This document shows positions 47,276-58,117 of a stretch of DNA of 64,000 nt, piece after piece. Position 1 is the stretch's first letter, and every line of letters begins with the position of its first letter. A program made the translations under genes and the position numbers. Source of the stretch: Malania oleifera (taxonomy: Eukaryota > Streptophyta > Magnoliopsida > Santalales > Ximeniaceae); contig NC_080428.1 of the NCBI RefSeq assembly GCF_029873635.1, positions 61,801,957-61,865,956 of the forward strand. Reading direction: 5' to 3'. A model generated the notes under the pieces. The model was given only the letters and a program-made list of their open reading frames with translations, searched no databases and was not told the origin of the DNA.

Positions 47276-49045
47276 AAGCATATGATAGGATACGTAGGGA
47301 AGTTCTATGGTAGGTTTTAGAAAAAAATAGTATATGTAATAGGTATACCGATGTCATTAAGGATATGTACAATGGGGTAATGGCTAGTGTAAGGACAATA
47401 GATGGAGAAACTAAAGAATTTCCAATCACCATATGTGTACATCAAGGATCTGCTTTGAGTCCTTATCTTTTTGTTTTAGTGATGGACCAATTGACTAAGA
47501 GTATTCAAAATGAGGTTTCATGGTGTATGTTATTTGCAAATGATATTGTATTAATTGACGAAACTAGGGACGGAGTGGAGGCTAAGTTAGAATTATGGAG
47601 AGAAGCTTTGGAATCTAGAGGCTTTAGGATAAGCAGAAATAAAATAGAATATATGAAATGTAATTTTAGTAATGATAAGCGGAATATTGGAGATAAAATT
47701 AAACTTGATGATGAAGAAATTAATAACACTTGTAGATTTCAATACCTTGGATCTATTATGCAAGCTAAAGGAGAAATCAAGATGATATAATGCATAGAGT
47801 TAAAGCAGGTTAGGTAAAATAAAGAAGTGTTTTAAGTGTGCTCTGTGATTGTAGAATACACTTAAAATTGAAAGGGAAGTTTTATAGGACAGCTATATGA
47901 CCAGCTATGCTATATGGATCGGAATGTTGGGCAACGAAGAAACATAATATCCAAAAAGTAAAAGTTGCCGAGATGAAAATGCTTGGATGGATGAGTAACA
48001 TTGAAAGATAAATTAAGAAATGAACATATTCGTAGTAAGTTAGGTGTAGCTCCTATAGAAGATAAGATAAGGGAGGGACAACTCAGATGGTATGGACACT
48101 TGCAACGTAAGCCACATAATGCACCTGTAAGAAAGAGTGACTTAGTTACTGTGGGGGGGGCAGTAGAAGGGGTAGGGGTAGACCTAAAATAACTTGGGAG
48201 GAGATAGTGAGTAAGGATTTAATATCCTTGAATCTATCAAAAGAAATGGACCATGATCGCATAAATTGGCGAAAAAGGATTCATATAGCCGACCCCACCT
48301 AGTGGGACTAAGGCTTGGTTTTGTTATTGTTGTTGTATCTTATAATTTCTAAGTATTATATTTTAATATGCAATTTATTAAATGTAAATTAAAATATCAT
48401 ATATTATAATATTGTAACATAATGTATTATTTAATATAAAATAATAATATAATAAAACAACCACCATAGCATTATATTTTATTACACAATAGTATTATAT
48501 TATTTTGTATATTATATCATTGTTAAAATTTACTATTATATATATTTGTATGAATAATATCATAAATCTATAATCATATCACAATTATATCATAATATTT
48601 TGACATAATAACATTTAGTATTACTCTATTAATTTCTATATGTTATAACATTATTATATATAATAAAAATATTAATAATGATGGTTTCACATCATTAAAA
48701 TATATTATTATATATTTATATTTAATGATATTATAATATTCATATTATTCTTTTAAAAAAAATTAAGTAATATATATTATATTATATGAAGTATCATAAT
48801 ATAATTTGTATGCATGTGTATATTTATGCATGCATCTGCATTATAATGAATAGGGTAATAAATACTGTATTTTCATAAATCAGGATTTGATTCCAAATAA
48901 AGAAAAAGGAATTAAAAAGTAACCAAAAGGGGGAATCAAATTCACGCATGGGATGGGATTACTGTAAAACTAACGTTAGGAATGAAAATCAATCATTCTG
49001 ATTCTAATTCCTAGAGTTGATTCCCAATTACCAAACACCACCTTA

Positions 49046-49813
49046 AGGGAAATTTAGGTGGCAGTTAGTCTGCAAAGCCACAATTGAATTGAAATTCAGA
49101 CCCTGATTCCATTCTGTTGTTTGGCTTTTGAAGGGGCAATCGCATGCCAGTCAAAATGTCAATTCCCACATTTAAAGGAATTATCATTCTGCCTCAGACC
49201 CATGGGAATGGTACTCCTTTTGGGCCCCTTGTCTTTAAAAACCAAAATAACCTCTTATAACTTATCATTCCAAATTTGCCCTCATCCCCACTTCATCAAC
49301 CACCCTTCTCATCTCTCTTCTCTCAATACCCATGGGACAAGGGTTGTTTTCTGGCAGTTAATGCCAACTGAAACTTGCAACCAGACAAAAGGGCCTGTCG
49401 ATAGCTGAAGGAGGTGGTTTGCGCTGGCTGCCGGTGATGACTCAGAAATTTTTTATTGATTTGTAAATAAAAGCCAATGTTGGTCATACTCTCTCTCTCA
49501 GCTGAAGGAGGCGGTTTGCCCTGGCTTTCGGTGACTCAACATTCATGATGACTGGGAAATTTTGTTTCAGTTTTGCAAATAAAAGCCCATGTTGGTTATA
49601 CTCTCTATCTCCCACGCCCCACCCCAAAGAAGAAGAGTGTGCCATCTTAATCTTCAAATCAGTAATCTTTTTTTTTTTTTTTAATTTGTAGGACCATAAT
49701 TGAGGCTTTTCTTCTAATCTCTATGAATGAAGAAGAAAACAGAAAAAAGAAGAAGACAAGATCTAACTACTCTACCTAATTTCCAGATTTGCAAATAAAA
49801 GCCTGTGTTGGTC

Positions 49814-49873
<60 letters not shown>

Positions 49874-50520
49874 CACCCCCCTCAAGAAGAAGAAGAGTGT
49901 GGCATCTTAATATTCAAAACTGTAATAATTTTTTTTTAAAAATTTGTAGGACCCTAATTGAAGCTTTTCTTCTGATCTCTATGAAAGAAGAAAACAGAAA
50001 AAAGAACAAGACAAATCTAACTACTCTACCTAAAGGGTCCAGGAAAAAGAAATCTGCAAAGTTTTTTCTTTATTATTATTATTATCATCATCATCATCAT
50101 CTTCGTTATTATTATTTGATATTTGGAAACGAGTTTCGTAAATTATTTAAATATTTTTGGCAATGTAAAAATGGCGCTGCATTGAAGTTCCTGACTTGAG
50201 CGTGTTTCTGGACTCCGACTTGTCTTCCTTTCCATTCTGACAGTCATTCTGCATTTATACCGTAATGCAGTAATTCCATCCCAACATCAATTCCATTCCC
50301 AGGTCGATTCTGTTCCAGAAACCAAATGTAGTCTTAGACCTTTGGTCCTGCTTCAGGAGCAGTGAAGCTCACATGGATCTTGAACCTAAAGTCTGCCATT
50401 GGAATATTTAGCAGCACATGTAGATGTAGTGCCACTGGTTGAGAATGAAATTAAACCATATTCCACCACGTAAGATTGCGGGAACATCATGGGTTAAAAT
50501 ATCAGAAAGCTTAGGCTTTT
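49046..50520 (+). repeat. Locally duplicated intergenic region with (CT)n expansion
   Basis: Two rounds of tandem duplication are visible. 49404-49500 and 49501-49611 share 'gctgaaggagg(t/c)ggtttg'. 49573-49788 and 49789-50035 are a ~216-bp unit repeated, sharing 'aagaagaagagtgtg' and 'atctaactactctaccta'. The CT tract is short in the first copies but about 28 units long in the last (49816-49871). No gene was recognised. An ATT/ATC-rich microsatellite lies at 50070-50117. Confidence 0.7.
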
Positions 50521-51692
50521 ATATTTTTTTTTGGATAGAAAATGAAATTCTCTAGATAGAGAAAGACTGTACAATCAGGAGAGAAGACATCTCCTTAATG
50601 AAATCTGAGAACCCCCATAGAAAACAAAAATCAAAACCAAAAAAATAAAAAATAAATAAAAAATAAAAAAAGATAAAGGGCAGCAAAAGAAAATCAACAT
50701 GCCCTTAAAAGAGAATGCCAATCACGCAGAACATCTAAAGAACACAACCTCTTGAAGTTTCCATTGCCCCCACACAATAAAGAAGCCAGAAAATGAACCT
50801 TTTCCCACACTAGCAAATATGATAACTTCTTCCCTGAAAATGTAATCAAGTCAAGTTCCTTCCACAAACCCCAAAACACGGCAAATAAAGCACAATCCAT
50901 AATACAATTCTTTCCTTCTTCCTACCAAACCCAATAAAAGATACTGCAAAAACTCCTACAGAGTCCTTGGACAAACCCAACTTTATTCAAAATAACTGAA
51001 TAGAATGTTCCAAGCCTTCCATGCAAAATAGCAATGCAAGAAAAGATGTGGAACAGATTCTGAACAATCAAAACAAAGCACGCATATATCCAGAGAGAAA
51101 GCCTTTAAGCCTCTGTTTGGAAGCACTTAAAAAAAAGAGCTTATAGAACTTATAACTTAAAATAAGCACTTTCATCACCCCACCCCCCCCCCCCCAAAGA
51201 AAAAAAAAGTGGTGTTTGGCTTATACTATAAAAGTACTTATTGCAAAAAATGATTTTCCATAACCACTTCTTTGAGAACTTTTAAAATGAATTTTGAGAA
51301 GTGATGGAAGATACCTTTTTGGCCACTTATAAGTGATACTACTCATAAGTGAGGTCAGTTTTGTAAATATAATAAATTTTAGAGGCTATTTTGTAAATTT
51401 TAAAATAAATTAGAAAGAAATCATATATATATATATATTTATTATGCATTATAACATATTAATCATTGATGAAACATAAGTCAATTCTGGAATGAAGAAG
51501 AAGAACCATCTATTAATTTAAATGAATCCATCCATCTACGCCATTTCTCTCCAAACCCCTTCCTCACAAAAATCTTATCCAAAAAGTTACAACTCACTCT
51601 ATCGTAAGCTTCTTCAAATTCCAACTTAAAATACTCCTTCCTCCTCTTAATATCCTCAACAGTTTCTTGCGCAATCAAAATGGCATTCACAA

Positions 51693-51824
51693 TCTGTCTT
51701 CCCCCACAAAAGCACTCTGGGAGTTAGAAGTAGTCTTATCAAGCACCACACTTAACCCTCTGTCTTCCCCCACAAAAGCACTCTGGGAGTTAGAAGTAGT
51801 CTTATCAAGCACCACACTTAACCC
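51693..51824 (-). repeat. Exact 66-bp tandem duplication inside L1 relic A
   Basis: The 66 bp at 51693-51758 is repeated without any difference seen at 51759-51824. On the minus strand it keeps the frame, giving LSVVLDKTTSNSQSAFVG twice. Identity in an otherwise decayed element implies a recent event or an assembly artefact. Confidence 0.85.
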
Positions 51825-52853
51825 TTAAATAGCGCTTTAATGATTATTTTGATAGCAAGTATTTTAGTGATTATTTTATTTATACACACTAGATACTAGA
51901 ATAATACATCTATAAGAAATCTTAATAGACCTACTTTTCTTCGGCACCAAAGTGGTAAAAGTAGAATTAATACTCTTACTTATAGTCCCATTCCAATAGA
52001 AATCATTGAAAAGCTTCACCAAACCATTCTTCACTACCGCCCAACAATCTTGATCAAAAGATAGATTAAAACCATTTGGCCCATGAGATACCTCTCCCTC
52101 CCAAAAACTATAGCCCTAACTTCCTCTTTGTCAAAATGATAATCCCTAACCAGGCTATCCTATCAAGAGACAAGGGATCCCACTCCAATCCTTCCACCAT
52201 CGGTCCACTCTTATCCTCCTCAGTATACAAATTATAATAAAAATTAGAGATCTCAGTGACCATCCTGCTAGAATCCAAGATAATAAAACCCCTATCCACC
52301 TCCATCTCTCTTATAAAATTCTCTCAGATTCCCATTAGCTATCCTATGAAAAAAATCTAGAAAGACAATCACCATCTCTTACCCATCTAAACTTCGTCTT
52401 CTGCCTCTAGCTTCTCATTTCCTTAAAGATCAGCTCTTCCAATTCGTTTTTCCGAGAAACCCTTCTTGCCTCTTCCTCCCTTGAAAGGGTCACGCCTTCT
52501 TCCTTTCTATCTCTCTCTTCCAATTCTCCTAAAAAAATAGACTTTTTAAACCTAATATCTCCAAACACCTCCCTATTTCACACTTTCAGTTTTTCTTTTA
52601 GCCTCTTCAATTTCTTCATAAATCTAAATCCCTCCCAGTCCCAACCCCTTTCCACATCCTCACTCCAAGAATCCCTAACCAAGGTCTCAAAGGAACCATG
52701 ATCTAACCACATAATTTTAAACCTAAAAGAAGTGGGACCCAAGGCACCTTCCTAAATTTCAAAAGATAGGAAAATGATTGGAGGTCGGTCTGGGCAACAC
52801 CACTGAAGATAGATAAGGAAACTCCTCCCACTCGTTGGAAAATAAGAACCTAT

Positions 52854-53146
52854 TGTTAAAGCTTCATATACATAGTTGGCCCACAACCTAACAACTTAAG
52901 TTTTTAAGTAATACTCTAACATGGTATCAAAGCTAATTACTAGGAGGTCTTGGGTTCTAGTATCGTTGCCTGCATTCATTGTATAGTGTTTAAAACATTA
53001 TTGTGTTCCCTGTCATGGGTGTTACTTGTTGGTGTTTATCTCTCCACATGCTGTCAAGCTGCACGTGCGGGGGAGTGTTAAAGCTTGATATACATTGTTG
53101 GCCCATAACCTAACAACTCAAGATTTTCGGTAAAGTGGTACTAACA
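52854..53146 (+). mobile_element. TRIM (miniature LTR retrotransposon), TSD CCTAT
   Basis: Terminal direct repeats TGTTAAAGCTT...CTAACA lie at 52854-52921 and 53076-53146. The left repeat is followed at once by a tRNA primer-binding site (tggtatcaaagc, 52922-52933) and the right one is preceded by a purine tract (tgcgggggag, 53066-53075). The flanks are CCTAT at 52849-52853 and 53147-53151. At 293 bp with no coding capacity this is a TRIM that looks whole. It inserted in the endonuclease region of L1 relic A. The two terminal repeats differ at about ten positions, so it is not recent. Confidence 0.93.
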
Positions 53147-53620
53147 CCTATGAATTCTACTAGCCACCTCCCTAGCCCCATTCACTAACCACGTCACATT
53201 AGCATTGCCCAAAGGGAGATCCCTCAATCCACATTCCCTAATAACCAAATCAAACTTCTGCATAGATGCATTAACCCTGCCACCCCCCTTCTTTTCCCGA
53301 GGGAACCTTACCGCATGAAAATCACCACATGATCCACCTAGGCAACATAAGCTAGAAACAAAATAAAGTTCATCCAAAAAAAGAAAAAACCCCCTAAGAG
53401 CAGGCCTAGAAAGACCGTACAAAAAGGAAACCCACCAGTGACCCCTATCTCTAATTTCTAGCACGACAGAAAGAGAGAAAAAAACCCACTAAACTACCCA
53501 CTCTGGTAATAGATCAAGTATCCCACAACACGAGAATGCTGCCCGCTGCTTGCCGAGTGGGTACAAAAACCCAATCCTTACACAGCCCTTCCCAAATCAA
53601 GCGAGGTTCTTTAGTTAAAA

Positions 53621-54052
53621 TTATTGTTTGAACAAGTTATTAGTTATTTCTTGCAGCTACATACCAAAAAAGAAACAAGCTAAATACAACAGCATTAAAT
53701 AATTCAGCACCAGTAATAAGCGACTGACAGCATCAATGTTGATCCCGTCCTTCTAAAACATATTTGATAATCGTAAATGAATTGTTGAGATTGTGGCGAG
53801 GATGATGAATAGGTGTTTGAAGACAGTTTGACAGGGGGTGAATGTCAGAGCTGTTGAAGTAAATGTGCAACTACCCACTGCAAGTAGATCAAGACAAAGC
53901 AGAAACCCCATCCTCATCTTCAAAAGAGAGAGATTCATCATATGCCTCTAGGGATGCCCCAAAGAAACTCATCAAAGAGGACGAGGATAGTTCACTGGAG
54001 AATGAAGATGAGAAAGAATATATTGGAGGGAAGGAGAAGATTATCTTCTATC
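53621..54052. other. Spacer between L1 relic A and a SINE
   Basis: No gene was recognised. An acidic, Ser-rich open frame at 53863-54123 has no similarity I can name and runs into the SINE, so it is probably fortuitous. Confidence 0.4.
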
Positions 54053-54158
54053 TTTTTTTTCATTTTGATAGGCAGCACGAAAGGGGGATAATGGGGTTTG
54101 AAACCTGCTCAAATGTACGATGAGATGAGCCCTTACCACTAAATCATCCCTTGTCCTC
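54053..54158 (-). mobile_element. Short SINE or tRNA-derived unit
   Basis: On the minus strand the unit has an A-box-like GATTTAGTGGTAAGGGC (54129-54147), a B-box-like GGTTTCAAACCCC (54093-54105) about 30 bp further on, and a short tail ending in eight A (T-run 54053-54060). It does not fold as a complete tRNA, so a SINE head is preferred. No TSD was defined. Confidence 0.5.
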
Positions 54159-55632
54159 AAAGAGAAGTGATCTCTCACTTAACGATAAGGAGTTGAGGAC
54201 TATTAGCTTTTAGAATATGGAATTTTTATGTTGTACAGTTGTGCTCCTGCAGTCTTTGGGTGCTTGTTCATTGTATTTCTACATTAAACCATGCTTGGTG
54301 ATTTGCATTTTCTTTGTACTCTTGTTGCTTATGCTGAAATATGCTTGGCAAGAAGCCATTTTACACGCATTTATGTTCTTAAGCTGAATCTTCAATCTTG
54401 TAGTATCTCTAAATTCAAGTATCATTTTGGATAAGAACAAATATGTTGCAGAATAAATAAGGTGCAATAACTTGAGAACATGATGTCCTCCAAAGAGCAA
54501 AATGAGAAAAATACAAAAAAAAAAAAAATACAATAAAGCTTCCCCCCAATCCTTTTGGGGCTTAGACTGAAAGAATGGGCCAAGAAAGAGGTCAAGAACA
54601 CAACTTTATCCTACAAGGAGAGGAGGTGCAATCATTGAAGGTTCTTGCATTCTCTCTATCCAAAGGGTCCACAAAATAGCAAAAACCACACCAACATAAA
54701 GCTCCTCCCTACTCTTGCCAATGCCCCAATATCTAACTAGTAAGAAATCTCTCACAACCCAAGGCACCACCCAAGCTTCACCAATACAAGAAAAGAGAGT
54801 GCTCCATATATGGTTGCCACCCAACGATAAAGGAAGAGGTGTGCATTCATTTTATTAGCCTCACGACATATCAACTGATAGCCTTGTAGGGTCTTCTAGT
54901 AATAAATCATGCTTACTAAATCCCATTAAGAATCATAGTCTACATAAAAGTCCAAATCTTGAAACAAACCTTTGCCATCCAAATGATGTGGCTCCAAGAT
55001 AATAAATTGGGGAAAGGAGATTTTAAAGAGACGAAACCCCCGTGCGCGCGCCGGGGGGGGGGGGTGGTGTTGTGTGAATAAGACACCTGATGAATCACTC
55101 TACCAAAAGCCTTTCATCTACTCCATTGAAACGAACAAAGTGACCCAAATCATTAAGAAAGCTAGTGAGCTTGTCAACCTCTCTTTTATTAGTTGGAAAT
55201 CTCAAGAAAGAAAACACCCCTCACCAGAAAAGAACATCCCTCGAAATAAAAGAAAGAGCTTATAGGTGCATTGTGAAAAAAAAAACTTCAACAGACGAAG
55301 CACCATCATCTACAACAAGCCATCACCCACCCAAACATCTTTCCAAATCCGAACCATGTTGCCATAACCCACTTTGAAACACATGAAGGGAAAGAACAGA
55401 CAAGCAATCTGGGACACGAACTACCAAGAGCTTGTATAAGAAACAATGCCACTTCCTCTAGTATTTCACCTAATCTGATGGACCCCATATCTTTTGTTAT
55501 GACCTTATGGAATAAGGGATTAACCCCTAAAGGAACCTCCACAACCATTTTCCAATTAGAAAGGTTTTTTTAGAAACCATATGACCAAGTCCCAGCCCCA
55601 TTCTGATTTAGGTCTACTACCTCCCTCCCAAC

Positions 55633-57039
55633 CATTGTCTTAAATTTCCATGAAATTGTCGAGATTTCAGTCCAAATTTCCGATTTCGTCACCCACGAAA
55701 TTGAAATGGCAGTCAATTACTGGCTTGCATAATTTCCCTCGAAATCTCTATGAATCATCTTAAATGTATAGAAAAACTCAAAAATTTTAGTGGAACTTGT
55801 CAAATTTTAACAATAGAATGAAATTTCATTGAAATTCAAATGAGAGATTTAGGAGTGAAGTGAAATTTCTCTCTTAATTTATTTTATTTGTTTTTATTGA
55901 AGCAAAAAGATTATTACAAGTGCTTTTGAAATTATATGAAAAAATAAACATAGAACAACATTTTACTAAACCATTAATGTCTAAATTATCATTATTTGTA
56001 TAATAATATTTAAAGGATTTATGAATTTCATTTGTATTAACCGAATCTGTTTAATGCACATTATCATACAAATATGCTTGATACACATACCATATAACAA
56101 TTTTTCCACCTCATACCATGGTCTTAAATTTCCACAAAATTGTCAAAATTTCCGTCAAAATTTCCGGTTTCCGTCACCATCAAAATCAAAATGGCAGTCG
56201 ATTTCCGTCTTGCATAATTTCCATTGAAATTTCAAAGAATCATCCCGAAATTTATCGAAATCTCGAAATTTCAGCAAAACTTGTCAAAATTTTAACTATA
56301 CAATGAAATTTCCTTGGAATTCAAATAAGAGATTTAGGAGTGAAGTGAAATTTCTCTTTAAATTTATTTTATTGAGACAATATTATTACAAATTCTTTTG
56401 AAATTATATGAAAAAATAAACTTACAGCAGCATTTTATTTAACCATTTATGTCTAAATTATCACTATTTGTATAATAAATAATATTTAAATGATTTATGA
56501 ATTTCATTTGTATGAGCTAAATATGTTTATTGTACATTATCTTACAAATATGTTTGATACACATACTATATTACAACTTTTCCACTTCATACACAACATA
56601 GATGTATTAAACTTGTAATATATTTGTCCTAAACTTGCATTATTATGTTTGTTAATCAATTCTAAAGTTTCACAAAGAATTTCATGCTTTACTACTGATT
56701 TTTGTTATATTTTCAAATCAAAATCGAAATTGATATCAAAATCGAAATTTCCGTCAAAATTTCCGTACTTTTGGAGCTTCGAAATTTGAGTCGAAATCGA
56801 AATTTAAGACCTTGCCTCATACACAACATAAATGTATTTAACTTGTAATATATTAGTCCTAAAACTAACATTATTATGTATATTAACCATTTCTAAAGTT
56901 TCACAAAGAATTCCATGTTTTACTATTGATTTCCGTTATTTTTTCAGAACGAAATCGAAGCTGACATCGAAATCGAAATTTCTATAGAAATTTCCACACT
57001 TTTAGAGCTTTGAAGTCAAAATTGAAATTTAAGACCTTG
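55633..57039. mobile_element. hAT-type MITE E1 (701 bp net), TSD CTCCCAAC
   Basis: Ends CATTGTCTTAAATTTCC and GAAATTTAAGACCTTG form a terminal inverted repeat of about 16 bp with two mismatches. The 8-bp duplication CTCCCAAC occurs at 55625-55632 and 57040-57047. No coding capacity. The interior is full of imperfect repeats of 'gaaatttccgtcaaaatttcc'. It sits in L1 relic B and contains E2. Confidence 0.92.
56117..56814. mobile_element. hAT-type MITE E2 (698 bp) nested in E1, TSD CCTCATAC
   Basis: Ends CATGGTCTTAAATTTCC and GAAATTTAAGACCTTG, with CCTCATAC at 56109-56116 and 56815-56822. E2 and E1 are the same family, in the same orientation and of the same length within 3 bp, so the family inserted into its own member. 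Confidence 0.92.
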
Positions 57040-58059
57040 CTCCCAACTTGGTGATCTCTCTCATTCTCCCCAAAACTCAACTAGAGAAAGTATCATCCTC
57101 TCTAGAGTCTCGACGACACCCATGGGCACTCCATAAAGCGATAAGAAGTAAATAAGGACGTTGGAGAGCGAAACAATAATGGTATGACCCCCAATAGAAA
57201 AGTACACCCCTGTACGCCTCTTTGCGCTCCTAGCAACTCTTTCAATCATAGGGTCCAAAGATCTAGGGAAGTTAAGACTACCTCCAAGAGGGAGACCAAG
57301 ATGGGAAAGCAGCCAATCTGAAGAAGTGCAGCCCATTAGGGCCTTAAACCCTTTAAAACCCTACCAACCAAGTTATTGCCAGCCACCCCACTCTTGAACA
57401 AGTGACCTTTAATCCCTAAATCTATTCAAAAATTTGAACAAAATAATAACCTTTTGGAGTTTCACAACGCTGTCCTCTAGGAAAGACATAGTATTGTCAG
57501 CAAACTAGAGATGTGACACCTCCTCCATCCCAAACCTCTAATCACCACCACCCACAACACCCCCCTCACCCAAAAAAAAAAAAACACCCACTAGGCATGC
57601 AAGATCTTACTCAAAACATCCACAACTAGGGTAAACAAAAAAACATAGGCAACAGATTCCTTTGCCTAAGACCCTGAGAGGCCCTAAATAGCTCTCTAGA
57701 CGAACCATTGACAATAACTGAAATATTGGTCAAACTCAAGCAACCTTTAATCCAATTCCTCCACACAACACCAAAGCTTCTTCTCAACATCATTTTATCC
57801 AAAAAAGAAAAGAATTTAGTTCACCCTGTCATTAGATTTTTTTAAGTCCATCTTAAATGACTCACCCCCTCTTGGCGCTCCTCCTCACATCTTGTACCAC
57901 CTTATAAGCTATAAACATAGAATCGAAGGGCAGTCTCATTTCTATTCTGGTTTATGTAACTGAGGAAACAGATTATGACAATGTGTTTGCTTATGTTCGT
58001 AATATTTCTCATCTGTTTTTGATTTTTTTCAAAAAAAAAAAAAATGAAAACCAAATTTT

Positions 58060-58113
58060 ATGATTTTCAATTGTTTCAATCCCACCTAGTGGGACAAGGC
58101 TTGACTTCTTGTT
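58060..58113 (+). mobile_element. RTE LINE 3' tail fragment
   Basis: The phrase 'cccacctagtgggac' followed by 'aaggcttgacttcttgttt' matches the last ~40 bp of the RTE elements at 43222 and 48293. Only the tail is present. Confidence 0.6.
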
Positions 58114-58117
58114 TAGT

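Larger units (their letters stand above)
44304..48335 (+). mobile_element. RTE-clade LINE, 5'-truncated, 20-bp TSD, split by a hAT
   Basis: The LINE is bounded by the 20-bp direct repeat tatcttataatttctaagta at 44284-44303 and 48336-48355. It is about 1.8 kb without the hAT. It encodes reverse transcriptase: KKMKNEKVIGPDNIPIEVWK, NQFGFMPGRSTTEAIYLLRR, MIFIDLEKAY, then after the insertion YDRIRREVLW, HQGSALSPYLFVLVMDQLTK and the C-terminal VKVAEMKMLGWM / GVAPIEDKIREG, then a short (TTG)-type tail. The endonuclease is missing through 5' truncation. The catalytic FADD box reads FAND and several stops and frameshifts are present (for example an in-frame stop near 44729), so it is dead. A second 3' fragment of the same family lies at 42903-43272. 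Confidence 0.92.
43946..49042. mobile_element. Harbinger-like element (~1.0 kb net) hosting a LINE and a hAT
   Basis: The left end GGTAGGGTTTGG and the right end CCAAACACCACC are approximate inverted repeats, flanked by TTA at 43943-43945 and 49043-49045. This matches the TTA/TAA target preference of PIF/Harbinger and Tourist-like MITEs. Inner flanks also mirror each other (ggaatcggaattggaat near the left, 'attctgattctaattcc' near the right). Without the nested LINE and its duplication it is about 1045 bp, very AT-rich and non-coding. It is therefore non-autonomous. Short TIR and TSD make the call moderate. Confidence 0.55.
50522..53620 (-). mobile_element. L1-type LINE relic A
   Basis: The 3' end is at the left, with a T-run (50523-50532) that is the complement of a poly(A) tail. 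From right to left the parts are endonuclease (53600-53150: GDFHAVRFPREKKGGGRV, CGLRDLPLGNANVTWLVNG), the spacer before RT (52300-52110: ISNFYYNLYTEEDKSGP), RT (51940-51481: SAFVG, FEEAYDRVSCNFLDKIFVRK) and a C-terminal segment (50900-50694). Large parts of RT are missing and there are several stops and frameshifts, so it is dead. It hosts a TRIM (52854-53146), an exact 66-bp duplication (51693-51824) and an unclassified ~370-bp insertion (about 51106-51480) that starts 'gcctctgtttggaagcactt', resembling plant hAT or Harbinger MITE ends. Confidence 0.85.
54540..57960 (-). mobile_element. L1-type LINE relic B with a nested hAT MITE pair
   Basis: From right to left the parts are RT (57960-57060: SVIVNGSS, VSHLQFADD-type text, LSHLGLPLGGSLNFPRSLDP, GVYFSIGGHTIIVSLSN), the region after RT (55548-55306: PLGVNPLFHKVITKDMGSI) and the C-terminal tail (54824-54606: LFSCIGEAWVVPWVVRDFLL, FAILWTLWIERM). 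The endonuclease is missing, so it is 5'-truncated near 57960. Several stops and frameshifts are present. It is split at 55633-57039 by the hAT MITEs. A long G-run lies at 55051-55062. Confidence 0.85.

Noticed and set aside
49789-50199. Open frame starting MQIKACVGHTLSLSLS
   Set aside because: It is a translated (CT)n tract followed by Lys/Asn-rich and Tyr/His repeats from other microsatellites.
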